Below are positions 40,508 through 48,728 of a stretch of 64,000 nucleotides of DNA, in pieces; position 1 is the first letter of the stretch, and every line of letters starts with the position of its first letter. The position numbers and the translations under genes are program-made. A model generated the notes under the pieces. The model was not told the DNA's origin. It saw only the letters and a program-made list of their open reading frames with translations, and ran no database searches. Where the stretch lies: the NCBI GenBank assembly GCA_003216895.1, contig QCID01000002.1, forward strand, positions 62,001-126,000, given 5' to 3'. The DNA is from Prochlorococcus sp. AG-402-K04. Its GTDB lineage: Bacteria > Cyanobacteriota > Cyanobacteriia > PCC-6307 > Cyanobiaceae.

Positions 40508-41671
40508 GTGAATATTCAACTAGGACGCACCAAAACTGTTCGAAGAGCCTACGGGATTGATGAAATTGCATTAGTTCCAGGAGGAAGAACAGTTGACCCT
40601 GAAATCACAAAAACAAAATGGGAAATCGGTGGAATTGAAAGAGATATTCCCATAATCGCAAGTGCGATGGATGGTGTTGTAGATGTAAACATGGCAGTCG
40701 CCCTGTCTCATTTAGGGGCCCTTGGTGTATTAAATCTAGAAGGAGTCCAAACAAGATACGAAGATCCAGAGGAAGTCCTAACTAAAATCCAATCAATTGG
40801 GAAAGAGGAATTTGTTCCTCTTATGCAAGAAATTTACAAGGAGCCTATTAAAGAAGAATTAATTTTAAAGAGGATTCAAGAAATCAAAAAAAGTGGAGGT
40901 ATTGCGGCTGTAAGCGGGACTCCATTAGCTGCAATTAAGTACAAGGATTTAGTCAAAAACTCAAATGCAGACTTATTTTTTCTTCAGGCAACTGTAGTTT
41001 CAACAGAACATCTTGGTAAAAAAGGCAGCCAAAATCTTGACCTTTTTGATCTTTGCGAAAACATTGGCATACCCGTTGCCGTGGGTAATTGCGTTACTTA
41101 TGAAGTTTCTTTAAAGCTTATGAGAGCAGGAGCCGCAGCAGTAATGGTTGGGATCGGGCCTGGAGCTGCATGCACCTCAAGAGGAGTATTAGGGGTTGGC
41201 ATCCCTCAAGCAACTGCTATTTCTGATTGCGCTGCCGCAAGGGATGATTTTCAAAAAGAAAGTGGGAAATATGTACCAATCATTGCTGATGGTGGAATTA
41301 TCACTGGTGGCGACATTTGCAAATGCATAGCTTGTGGTGCTGACTCAGTTATGATTGGATCTCCAATTGCAAGATCTCAGGAGGCTCCTGGAAAAGGTTT
41401 TCATTGGGGCATGGCAACACCAAGTCCTGTTCTTCCTAGAGGGACTAGAATTAAAGTTGGAACGACAGGGAGTTTAAAAAGTATTCTTTGTGGACCTGCA
41501 ATTCTTGATGATGGAACCCATAATTTATTAGGAGCAATAAAGACATCAATGGGTACTCTAGGAGCTACGGATATCAAGGAAATGCAGAAAGTAGAGGTAG
41601 TTATTGCACCTTCTTTGTTAACAGAAGGAAAAGTTTATCAAAAAGCACAACAGCTTGGGATGGGAAAATAA
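40508..41671 (+). CDS. guaB: IMP dehydrogenase family protein without CBS domains
   Basis: GuaB oxidises IMP to XMP in guanine nucleotide synthesis. The 387-residue protein has a catalytic TIM barrel with the active-site Cys222 in [27 protein letters not shown] and [12 protein letters not shown]. The regulatory CBS pair found in standard enzymes of about 490 residues is absent, as in the shorter cyanobacterial and actinobacterial GuaB-like group. It starts with GTG. Yfr1 RNA follows 42 bp downstream, then trxA, a gene order conserved in marine picocyanobacteria. Confidence 0.9.
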   Translation: MNIQLGRTKTVRRAYGIDEIALVPGGRTVDPEITKTKWEIGGIERDIPIIASAMDGVVDVNMAVALSHLGALGVLNLEGVQTRYEDPEEVLTKIQSIGKEEFVPLMQEIYKEPIKEELILKRIQEIKKSGGIAAVSGTPLAAIKYKDLVKNSNADLFFLQATVVSTEHLGKKGSQNLDLFDLCENIGIPVAVGNCVTYEVSLKLMRAGAAAVMVGIGPGAACTSRGVLGVGIPQATAISDCAAARDDFQKESGKYVPIIADGGIITGGDICKCIACGADSVMIGSPIARSQEAPGKGFHWGMATPSPVLPRGTRIKVGTTGSLKSILCGPAILDDGTHNLLGAIKTSMGTLGATDIKEMQKVEVVIAPSLLTEGKVYQKAQQLGMGK

Positions 41672-41713
41672 AGCTACTGAAAGATTTCAGAATTAAATAC
41701 AATGGCTAGAATT

Positions 41714-41778
41714 GGGTAGTGAGGGCCTTTGCTCTCACACTCCTCACACACACAAATGCCCGACTTGTTCGGGTTTTT
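41714..41778 (+). ncRNA. yfr1: Yfr1 small regulatory RNA
   Basis: Yfr1 is a widely conserved cyanobacterial trans-acting RNA that pairs with target mRNAs, including porin mRNAs in Prochlorococcus MED4. The sequence starts at GGGTAGTGAG and holds the invariant single-stranded core ACTCCTCACAC (41739-41749) between two hairpins. The 5' stem pairs GTGAGGGC with GCTCTCAC. The 3' hairpin CCCGA-cttgt-TCGGG (41759-41773) is followed by a T-run and acts as terminator. Its place between guaB and trxA is the known picocyanobacterial location. The exact ends are estimated. Confidence 0.93.
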
Positions 41779-41888
41779 CTTATTAAAAAGAACAGAAATC
41801 AATATTCAAACTTCGTTTAAAAATGGCAGGAAAGCTTTTTATAGGCAAAATACAATTGTTATGATCAAGTTCTTAAGACTTCAAAGGT

Positions 41889-42212
41889 ATGTCCACAGCT
41901 TCTGCAGTAACTGATTCCTCTTTCGAACAAGAAGTCCTCCAGAGCGATGTGCCTGTTTTGGTTGATTTTTGGGCACCTTGGTGCGGACCATGCAGAATGG
42001 TTGCTCCAATTGTTGAAGAGATCTCAAAAGATTTCGAAGGCAAAATTAAAGTTTTCAAATTGAATACTGATGAGAACCCTAATGTTGCTAGTCAATATGG
42101 GATCAGAAGCATTCCAACTTTAATGATTTTTAAGGGAGGTCAGAAAGTAGATACTGTAGTTGGAGCAGTTCCTAAAGCCACCCTTTCTGGAACAATCTCC
42201 AAACATCTCTAA
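41889..42212 (+). CDS. trxA: Thioredoxin
   Basis: TrxA is the 107-residue m-type thioredoxin that passes electrons from ferredoxin- or NADPH-thioredoxin reductase to target disulphides, including Calvin-cycle enzymes and Zwf. The WCGPC active site is at residues 31-35 and the cis-proline loop is SIPTLMIF. The ATG is preceded by an AAAGGT ribosome site. It lies downstream of Yfr1 and 57 bp upstream of hisH. It is intact and of standard length. Confidence 0.97.
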   Translation: MSTASAVTDSSFEQEVLQSDVPVLVDFWAPWCGPCRMVAPIVEEISKDFEGKIKVFKLNTDENPNVASQYGIRSIPTLMIFKGGQKVDTVVGAVPKATLSGTISKHL

Positions 42213-42269
42213 GCTCAAATTATAGAGTTTTATTTAGAGCCCCATTTTAATGATTCAAAGGTAAATCTT

Positions 42270-42899
42270 TTGGCAAAAATTGGATTAATAGATTATGGAA
42301 TGGGTAATCTTTTTTCTGTTCAACAAGCATTTAAGAGGTCTAATCAGAATTTAGATATTATTTCTGATATCAAAGTACTCAATTCTTGTGACGCTTTAAT
42401 TCTTCCTGGTGTTGGTGCCTTTGATCCAGCAATGAAAAATTTAAGAAAAACCGAACTAGTACCTTCAATAATTGACTGGATAAACAATGGTAAACCGTTA
42501 ATTGGAATATGCTTAGGATTACAACTTTTATTCGAGACTAGCGATGAGGGATCTTCGAGAGGTTTAGGAGTTTTTAAAGGCCATATTCGTAGATTACCTC
42601 AAGTAAAAAATGAAAGGATTCCACACATTGGTTGGTCTCCAATATATAAAACAAATGAATGTCCTATCCTAGAAAATCATCATGATTCTAGTTGGATGTA
42701 TTTCGTCCATTCATACGCAGCATGTCCCTTAGAACCAAAACACACCGTAGCGGTAACAAAATTTGGTAAAACTGATGTTTCATCTATGGTCTGGCATAAA
42801 AACACTGGTGCCTGTCAGTTTCATCCCGAAAAATCAGGGGTTGCAGGTCAGAAACTTATTTTTAATTGGATTAATTGGTTGAAAAAAAATAAATTTTAG
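42270..42899 (+). CDS. hisH: Imidazole glycerol phosphate synthase, glutaminase subunit
   Basis: HisH releases ammonia from glutamine for HisF in histidine synthesis. The 209-residue GATase1 protein begins LIDYGMGNL, and has LPGVGAF, the nucleophile Cys81 in GICLGLQLLF, and the His/Glu pair in CQFHPEKSG. It starts with TTG. The rsmD gene begins 1 bp after its stop, so the two are likely co-translated. The partner hisF is not in this window. Confidence 0.96.
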   Translation: MAKIGLIDYGMGNLFSVQQAFKRSNQNLDIISDIKVLNSCDALILPGVGAFDPAMKNLRKTELVPSIIDWINNGKPLIGICLGLQLLFETSDEGSSRGLGVFKGHIRRLPQVKNERIPHIGWSPIYKTNECPILENHHDSSWMYFVHSYAACPLEPKHTVAVTKFGKTDVSSMVWHKNTGACQFHPEKSGVAGQKLIFNWINWLKKNKF

Positions 42900-42900
42900 T

Positions 42901-43527
42901 TTGAAAGGAAAACTCAAACTTATGTCTGGGAAAAGGATAGAAAGTCCTTTAAGCCAAAAGACAAGACCAACCTCTTCAAAAGTAAGAGAGGCCATAATAA
43001 ATATTCTTGGGAACCAGCTGAAGTCAGCAAGTTGGCTAGATCTTTGTAGTGGAAGTGGAGCAGTGGCATGTGAAGTTCTTCAAAAAGGAGTAAAAAGGGT
43101 GCTTGCAATTGAAAAGCAGAGGGAAACAGCGAAAATATGCAAAAGAAACCTCATCGAAATTTCAAATGCCATTGATCACTCAATAGATGTTGAAGTCATA
43201 TGTACAGAATTGATCTCATTTCTCAAAGAGGGTCCAAAAAACAAAAAAATCAAACAATGCTCAAGTCTTGAGAAAAAATTTGATTTTGTTTTTCTTGACC
43301 CTCCATATGAATCTGGTTTATATGAACTTTCTCAAGAACTTTTACTAACTAAACAATGGATTAAAGAATCATCTACTTTGATATGTGAATGCTCGTCAAA
43401 ATCTATGCCAAGAATACATAATGGTTGGAAATTAAATAAAGAGAAATTTTATGGAAATACCTCTCTTCTTTTCCTTATTCCCAATCAGGCATTGAACTGC
43501 TTCGACGATACTGATTCCATGCACTAA
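42901..43527 (+). CDS. rsmD: 16S rRNA (guanine966-N2)-methyltransferase
   Basis: RsmD methylates G966 of 16S rRNA using SAM. The 208-residue protein has N-terminal [15 protein letters not shown], the SAM motif [14 protein letters not shown] and the catalytic DPPY in [13 protein letters not shown]. It starts TTG, 1 bp after hisH. The last 18 codons run through the 3' end of petG on the other strand (convergent overlap 43475-43527). The terminal tail [14 protein letters not shown] is therefore shaped by petG coding on the opposite strand. Confidence 0.93.
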
Positions 43528-43594
43528 CAAAAAGGCCTAATAATGTTATGGGAACTAGTCCAAGAACAATCCCACATAGCAGAGGCTCAATCAT
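43475..43594 (-). CDS. petG: Cytochrome b6f complex subunit V (PetG)
   Basis: PetG is a single-helix subunit essential for assembly of the cytochrome b6f complex in thylakoids. The minus strand encodes 39 residues beginning [19 protein letters not shown], then [12 protein letters not shown] and a tail SSSMPDWE. The first 31 residues match the highly conserved PetG family and include the full transmembrane helix (about 5-26). The gene overlaps the 3' end of rsmD by 53 bp in convergent orientation and lies 56 bp from the divergent cytM start. It is easily missed because of its size. Confidence 0.96.
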
Positions 43595-43650
43595 TGGCTC
43601 GTTTTTTCCATCTTTACTATCATCAATTCTTTCATGTCAAAGAGGTTTTA

Positions 43651-44040
43651 GTGAATACCCCGTCATCAAAAGCATTAATTAAAAAAGAACAAAAGATTAG
43701 CTCTTGGCGAATATTCTTATTGAGTACTGCCACTTTCGCCTTTCTTATCCTTTTTTGGATAGTGGGAGACTTCAAGCAAGATCCTTTCATAACTGAAACT
43801 TTATCCATTAGAGGGGAAGTTTTATCAGGAAGCAAATTATTCAAGATCAATTGCGTTGGTTGCCATGGGATTTCAGCGCAAGGGTTTGTAGGGCCCGACC
43901 TGCATGAAGCTACTCAAGAAATGAGTGATAAAAAGATAATTAATCAAGTTATTCGAGGATTGACTCCACCAATGCCAAGTTTTGAAATTGAACCTCAATC
44001 AATGGCCGATCTATTGGCCTATATGCATTCGCTTAATTAA
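43651..44040 (+). CDS. cytM: Membrane-anchored c-type cytochrome CytM
   Basis: CytM is a low-abundance cytochrome c of cyanobacteria linked to photosynthetic and respiratory electron flow. The protein has an N-terminal membrane anchor (about 20-38), the haem motif CVGCH (68-72) and the axial methionine in TPPMPS (Met108). I place the start at GTG 43651 (129 residues). The longer reading from 43543 would run antisense through petG and adds an unconserved N-terminus. It ends 2 bp before the next gene, suggesting one transcript. Confidence 0.88.
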   Translation: MNTPSSKALIKKEQKISSWRIFLLSTATFAFLILFWIVGDFKQDPFITETLSIRGEVLSGSKLFKINCVGCHGISAQGFVGPDLHEATQEMSDKKIINQVIRGLTPPMPSFEIEPQSMADLLAYMHSLN

Positions 44041-44042
44041 TA

Positions 44043-44771
44043 GTGACTACAAAAAAAACTCTAAGAGTAGTACTTGTTGAACCGGCAGGGCCAATCAATG
44101 TAGGGAGCGTTGCAAGACTATGTGAAAACTTTAATGTTCATGAACTAAGAATAGTTTCTCCACAATGCAATTATTTAGCTCAAGATGCAAAAAAGATGGC
44201 TGTCAGAGGAGTAAATATATTAGAAAAAGCCTCAGTCTACAAGGATCTGAACTCAGCACTTTCAGACTGCTCAAGAATTATTGCTACTTGCGGAAGAAAA
44301 GAACATGGAGAAATTCCTCTTAATTCAAACAAAGAGGCCTTGAGCTGGGCTATTAGATCAGAAAGAGAAGAGACAATAGCTTTAGTTTTTGGAAGAGAAG
44401 ACCGAGGCTTATCTAATGAAGAGCTTCTAAAAGCAAATAAAGTGATCAGTCTTAATACAAGTGAGAATTATCCATCATTAAATCTTTCACATGCAGTAGC
44501 TATTATTCTCCATCAATTCAGTGAGCTTGATTTTAAAAAACAACCTACAAAACTAAGTTATCCTGCGAATTTAATTAAATTGGAAGATTGTATTAATGAT
44601 GCAGGTAGTCTTTTACTTGACATTGGTTTCTTGATGGAACATACATATAAAGCAAAAATGACGAAAATCAAACAATTACTCTTAAGAGGTGAGATAAAAG
44701 ATGACGAAGTTGCTCTAATCAGAGGCATAATTAGCCAAGCAAGGTGGAAAATTAAAAATAAAAATGATTAA
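44043..44771 (+). CDS. TrmH/SpoU-family RNA 2'-O-methyltransferase (TrmJ-like)
   Basis: This SPOUT methyltransferase of 242 residues resembles TrmJ, which methylates the ribose at position 32 of tRNAs. Motifs are VVLVEPAGPINVGSVAR at the N-terminus, LVFGREDRGLSNEEL, and the knot motif YPSLNLSHAVAIILHQ. The C-terminal helical extension (about 165-240) matches TrmJ rather than minimal TrmL. It starts with GTG, 2 bp after cytM. The target nucleotide is inferred. Confidence 0.88.
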   Translation: MTTKKTLRVVLVEPAGPINVGSVARLCENFNVHELRIVSPQCNYLAQDAKKMAVRGVNILEKASVYKDLNSALSDCSRIIATCGRKEHGEIPLNSNKEALSWAIRSEREETIALVFGREDRGLSNEELLKANKVISLNTSENYPSLNLSHAVAIILHQFSELDFKKQPTKLSYPANLIKLEDCINDAGSLLLDIGFLMEHTYKAKMTKIKQLLLRGEIKDDEVALIRGIISQARWKIKNKND

Positions 44772-44822
44772 TCAAAATAACAAGCTACAATAAATATCAA
44801 AGGTTATATTCTTTATTGTAAA

Positions 44823-45896
44823 GTGAAAAATCAATTCAAAGTAATATTAAATATATTTTTAACAAGCATAGCATTATCAGTTCTACTTGGCAGTTTTCTT
44901 AGGGTTTTTGGTCCCATTAATCATAGCCACAAAATAAATAAAAAATTGAATCTAACGGGAAACTCAAATAGGTTAGTTAAAGAAGGGTTGCTAACTCGAA
45001 AATCCAATTTATCATCATTCTACAATAATAAATTAGAAAAATTTGAAAGAATAGAAAAACTAATTAATAAATGGGAAAAGCTTATAATTAAAAATCCTGA
45101 TTTAGACGTTAGTGCTTTTTTTATATCATTAGATAACCAAGTTTATGCTGAAATAGAATCTGATAAAAAGCTATCTGCAGCAAGCAGTATTAAGGTACCA
45201 ATTCTAATTATTTTACTTAGAATGATAGATAGAGAAGAAATACTTTGGGACGAAAAATTGATACTTTCAGAAGATGTAATAGGTAGCGGTTCTGGCTGGA
45301 TGGCATACCAGGAGATTGGCGAGAGTTTCCCTGTTTATGAAGTAGCAACTGAAATGATTAGAGTTAGCGATAATACTGCAACCAATTTGCTAATAAAACG
45401 TCTGGGAGGAATAAATATAGTTAATCAAAAATTCAAAGAAATTGGATTAAAAAATACACACATAAATAATTATCTTCCTGATCTAGATGGAACAAATTTA
45501 ACGTCAACGAAGGATCTATCTTTAGCAATGGCTCTTGTCGATAATGGTTATCTACTTAATGTTATTACTAGGGACATTTTCAGAGATATAATGCGTAAAT
45601 CAAAAACAAATACATTAATACCCTCAGGAATTTTAAGAGGTCTTGGGAAAGAATCTAAAGACACTGATTATCATCTTTCATTAAAAGGTTATTTAGTTCA
45701 CAACAAAACTGGTGATATTGGAATCTCATATTCAGATACTGCTTTAATTCAAACTCCTCATAATTCGAGGGCATTTGCAAGTTTTATAGTCAAAGGTCCA
45801 TTTAACGATCCAAGATCAGCTGAGTTGATAAGAAATTTATCGGCAGAAATAGTCCCTTTTCTAGAGCTAGATCAAAAATCAACTAATCCAAATTAG
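44823..45896 (+). CDS. Class A beta-lactamase-like serine hydrolase
   Basis: The 357-residue protein has an N-terminal anchor or signal (about 5-28) and a penicillin-binding/beta-lactamase fold domain. All three catalytic motifs are present: SxxK at Ser121-Lys124 (SSIK), SDN at 182-184 and KTG at 295-297. The class A omega-loop Glu166 motif (ExxLN) is not clear; the aligned stretch is YLPDLDGTNLTSTKDL. This hints at a cell-wall peptidase or esterase activity rather than true antibiotic hydrolysis. It starts with GTG and stands alone between trmJ-like and chlI. Confidence 0.85.
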   Translation: MKNQFKVILNIFLTSIALSVLLGSFLRVFGPINHSHKINKKLNLTGNSNRLVKEGLLTRKSNLSSFYNNKLEKFERIEKLINKWEKLIIKNPDLDVSAFFISLDNQVYAEIESDKKLSAASSIKVPILIILLRMIDREEILWDEKLILSEDVIGSGSGWMAYQEIGESFPVYEVATEMIRVSDNTATNLLIKRLGGINIVNQKFKEIGLKNTHINNYLPDLDGTNLTSTKDLSLAMALVDNGYLLNVITRDIFRDIMRKSKTNTLIPSGILRGLGKESKDTDYHLSLKGYLVHNKTGDIGISYSDTALIQTPHNSRAFASFIVKGPFNDPRSAELIRNLSAEIVPFLELDQKSTNPN

Positions 45897-46007
45897 ATTT
45901 TTTACCGATTCAAATAAACTTTTGCTTTTCATTATCATTTTTTTTTTGAACTTAATCAATCTAAAGTGGCCTGCTTATGAAACAATCTTGTTAATAGTAC
46001 TAAGAAA

Positions 46008-47096
46008 GTGAGTTCAACTAGAAAACGCAGAGTTTTTCCATTCACTTCAGTGATTGGACAAGAGGAAATGAAGTTAGCGCTTCTTTTAAACGTTATTGAC
46101 CCGAGAATTGGCGGCGTAATGATAATGGGTGACAGAGGAACAGGAAAGTCCACGACCATAAGAGCACTTGCAGATCTATTACCTGCTATTGAAGTTGTCG
46201 AAGGAGATCCTTACAACAGTTCTCTTGATGATCCAGATCTTCAAAGCAATGATGTAAGGGAGAGGATTGACAGTGGTATTGACATTAAGAAAGGCAAGAA
46301 ACAAGTTCCAATGATTGATCTACCATTAGGTGCTACTGAGGATCGACTATGTGGAACTATAGATATTGAAAAGGCTCTTAGCGAAGGTGTTAGAGCTTTT
46401 GAACCAGGACTACTGGCCAAAGCAAACAGAGGGTTGCTTTATGTAGACGAGGTGAACTTACTAGATGATCACCTTGTTGACGTACTTCTAGACTCTGCTG
46501 CATCTGGATGGAACACAGTGGAAAGAGAAGGGATTTCCGTTCGACATCCTGCAAGGTTTGTCCTTATTGGTTCTGGAAACCCTGAGGAAGGTGAATTAAG
46601 GCCGCAGTTACTTGATCGTTTTGGAATGAGTGTAGAAGTAAGAACTGTAAGGGAAGCAAAACTTCGTGTTCAAGTTGTTGATCAACGAACGGCCTTTGAC
46701 AATGATCCTGAATCTTTTAGTGATTTGGTTCAGGGGGATCAAGACTCGCTTCAACAAAAAGTAGTTGATGCTCAAAATTTACTTAACGAAGTATCTATTG
46801 ATGAAGATCTCAGACTAAAGATCTCTGCAGTTTGTGGAGAACTTGATGTTGATGGACTTAGAGGGGATATTGTTACAAATAGAGCAGCTAGAGCCCTTGC
46901 CGCTTTTGAAGGAAGGAAAGAGGTAACTGAAGAAGATATTTCTCGTGTCGTCTCTACGGCTTTAAGGCACAGACTTCGAAAAGATCCTCTTGAACAAGTT
47001 GATTCTGGAGATAGAGTAGTAAAAGCTTTTTGCAAAGTTTTTGAAAGAAATGAAAGTAATGATTTATCTCAATTTGAACTAGCCACAACAAACTAA
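46008..47096 (+). CDS. chlI: Magnesium chelatase ATPase subunit I
   Basis: ChlI is the AAA+ motor of magnesium chelatase, the first committed enzyme of chlorophyll synthesis, working with ChlD and ChlH. The 362-residue protein starts with GTG and has Walker A in IMGDRGTGKST, Walker B in RGLLYVDEVNLL, the sensor FVLIGSGNPEEGELRPQLLDRFG and ALRHRLRKDPLE. The length is standard. Its stop directly abuts the ruvC start. Confidence 0.97.
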   Translation: MSSTRKRRVFPFTSVIGQEEMKLALLLNVIDPRIGGVMIMGDRGTGKSTTIRALADLLPAIEVVEGDPYNSSLDDPDLQSNDVRERIDSGIDIKKGKKQVPMIDLPLGATEDRLCGTIDIEKALSEGVRAFEPGLLAKANRGLLYVDEVNLLDDHLVDVLLDSAASGWNTVEREGISVRHPARFVLIGSGNPEEGELRPQLLDRFGMSVEVRTVREAKLRVQVVDQRTAFDNDPESFSDLVQGDQDSLQQKVVDAQNLLNEVSIDEDLRLKISAVCGELDVDGLRGDIVTNRAARALAAFEGRKEVTEEDISRVVSTALRHRLRKDPLEQVDSGDRVVKAFCKVFERNESNDLSQFELATTN

Positions 47097-47561
47097 GTGA
47101 GGATAATAGGAATAGATCCAGGGCTCGCTAGAGTAGGTTATGGGATTATTGATGAAATTGAAGGAAAGAAAATAATGCTAGATTGCGGAATTATAGAGAC
47201 AAGAACAACACAAAAAGAAGAAAAAAGACTTGTAGAAATTTCATATGATTTGAGCTCAATAATAAACAAATGGAATCCCAATTATGCAGCGGTTGAAAAG
47301 TTTTTTTTCTACCGATCTAGCACAACAATTAGTGTTGTTCAAGCTCGCGGAGTAATAATGATGACTTTAGGAAAGCATAATCTTCCAATTCAAGAATTTC
47401 CACCTATGCAAGTCAAACTTGCTGTCACTGGTTATGGTCATGCAGATAAAAATGAAGTGTTAAATTCTGTCATGCATGAACTCAGACTCACTTCACCGCC
47501 AAAGCCAGACGATGCTGCAGATGCACTAGCTATCGCACTAACTGGAATCTTCCTTAAATAA
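47097..47561 (+). CDS. ruvC: Holliday junction resolvase RuvC
   Basis: RuvC cleaves Holliday junctions during recombination. The 154-residue endonuclease has the acidic catalytic set Asp7 ([12 protein letters not shown]), Glu67 (AVEKFFF) and Asp139/Asp142 ([12 protein letters not shown]). It starts with GTG immediately after the chlI stop, so it is translationally coupled to a chlorophyll gene. The size and motifs are normal. Confidence 0.95.
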   Translation: MRIIGIDPGLARVGYGIIDEIEGKKIMLDCGIIETRTTQKEEKRLVEISYDLSSIINKWNPNYAAVEKFFFYRSSTTISVVQARGVIMMTLGKHNLPIQEFPPMQVKLAVTGYGHADKNEVLNSVMHELRLTSPPKPDDAADALAIALTGIFLK

Positions 47562-47589
47562 TAGAATCTATAGTTAAAATATATTTTTC

Positions 47590-48186
47590 ATGAAAAATAT
47601 TTATAATGATGTGAAATCGATAAAAGAAATAAAAAGAAAAGAATATAATCTAATCCGTTATTCAAATTCATTTTCAATACATGAGAAAATAAAGTTAAAT
47701 GTCAAATCAACATTAAATATACTTTTAAATAAATATCATGTTGAAGGAAAATATATAGGTATTTATTGGCCATTAAAAGGTGAAGTGGATATAAGATTTA
47801 TCAAAGAAATAAAAAATATAAAAGTTGCTTTACCTTCGAGTTCTAAGAATAAAGGTATAAGTTATCACTATTGGTCAAATAATCAATTAGAGATAGATTC
47901 AAACAGTATCCCCGCTCCTAAGGGAGAAGAGGCTATTAACCCAGAGAATATTTCTATACTACTTGTTCCCGCATTAGCTATTGATCTAGATGGATACAGA
48001 TTAGGTTACGGGGGAGGATACTTCGATCGTCTTCGCCAAAAAGATTTATGGTTTTCAATACCTTCATTTGTCGTCATCAGTAATAATTGCATATCTAAAA
48101 AACCATTGCCTAGAGATAAATGGGACGTGCCATTTAATGGTTGGATAAGTGAAAAAGGTCTACATCAAATTGAAGCAACTAAATAA
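47590..48186 (+). CDS. 5-formyltetrahydrofolate cyclo-ligase family protein
   Basis: This enzyme converts 5-formyl-THF to 5,10-methenyl-THF with ATP. The 198-residue product has GIYWPLKGEVDIRF, LLVPALAIDLDGYRLGYGGGYFDRL (the family signature with the Gly-rich loop) and an acidic substrate site. The N-terminal 60 residues are Lys/Asn-rich and poorly conserved. It follows ruvC by 28 bp on the same strand. Confidence 0.9.
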   Translation: MKNIYNDVKSIKEIKRKEYNLIRYSNSFSIHEKIKLNVKSTLNILLNKYHVEGKYIGIYWPLKGEVDIRFIKEIKNIKVALPSSSKNKGISYHYWSNNQLEIDSNSIPAPKGEEAINPENISILLVPALAIDLDGYRLGYGGGYFDRLRQKDLWFSIPSFVVISNNCISKKPLPRDKWDVPFNGWISEKGLHQIEATK

Positions 48187-48228
48187 TTAGTTAGGGTTTA
48201 AGATAAGTAAATTACATGATCTAAAGAG

Positions 48229-48693
48229 GTGACTGAAATCAAAGAAAAATCTTTCATCAATACTTATGGGAGTAATTCATTAGATAATCTTATAGGGCGT
48301 CTACAATCAACTTCAGATCCCAAAAGACGCTATGAATATATTTTATGGCTTGCAAAAAGTTTGCCGTTACTAGATGAAGATCTTCACATAGCAACTACCA
48401 AAGTAAAAGGTTGCATTTCAGAAGTATATGTTCTTGGAATTCTTATGAATGGAAAAATCCAATGGAAAGGATATTCAGACGCGCTCATAACAAAAGGATT
48501 GCTTGCTTTTCTAATAAAAGGCCTGAATGATCTAACACCTTTTGAAGTACTCTCTATAGATGAAAAATTTATTGAGATGACAGGACTAAGTAAAAGCTTG
48601 ACGCCATCGAGAGCAAATGGTTTTCTCAACATATTCCTAAAAATGAAGGCTCAAGCAAAAAACCTCTCACTACCAAGTTCTGACAATGAATAA
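48229..48693 (+). CDS. sufE: SufE-family sulfur acceptor protein
   Basis: SufE accepts persulfide sulfur from the cysteine desulfurase SufS for Fe-S cluster assembly. The 154-residue protein has DPKRRYEYILWLAKSLP and the acceptor Cys62 in KVKGCISEVYV, then LLAFLIKGLNDLTPFEVL and LTPSRANGFLNIFLKMK. It starts with GTG. It is away from other suf genes. The family is confidently assigned. Confidence 0.93.
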   Translation: MTEIKEKSFINTYGSNSLDNLIGRLQSTSDPKRRYEYILWLAKSLPLLDEDLHIATTKVKGCISEVYVLGILMNGKIQWKGYSDALITKGLLAFLIKGLNDLTPFEVLSIDEKFIEMTGLSKSLTPSRANGFLNIFLKMKAQAKNLSLPSSDNE

Positions 48694-48728
48694 ATAAGAT
48701 TCAAACAAAATTATCGCTCTATAAAAAC

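Noticed and set aside
41729-41914. 61-codon frame over Yfr1 and the trxA start
   Set aside because: It runs through the Yfr1 hairpins and terminator and out of frame into trxA; the RNA explains the sequence better.
43543-43650. N-terminal 36-codon extension of cytM
   Set aside because: It is antisense to petG and its leader and has no family conservation.
43632-43850. Minus-strand frame within cytM
   Set aside because: It is a shadow of the cytochrome gene with no recognisable protein features.
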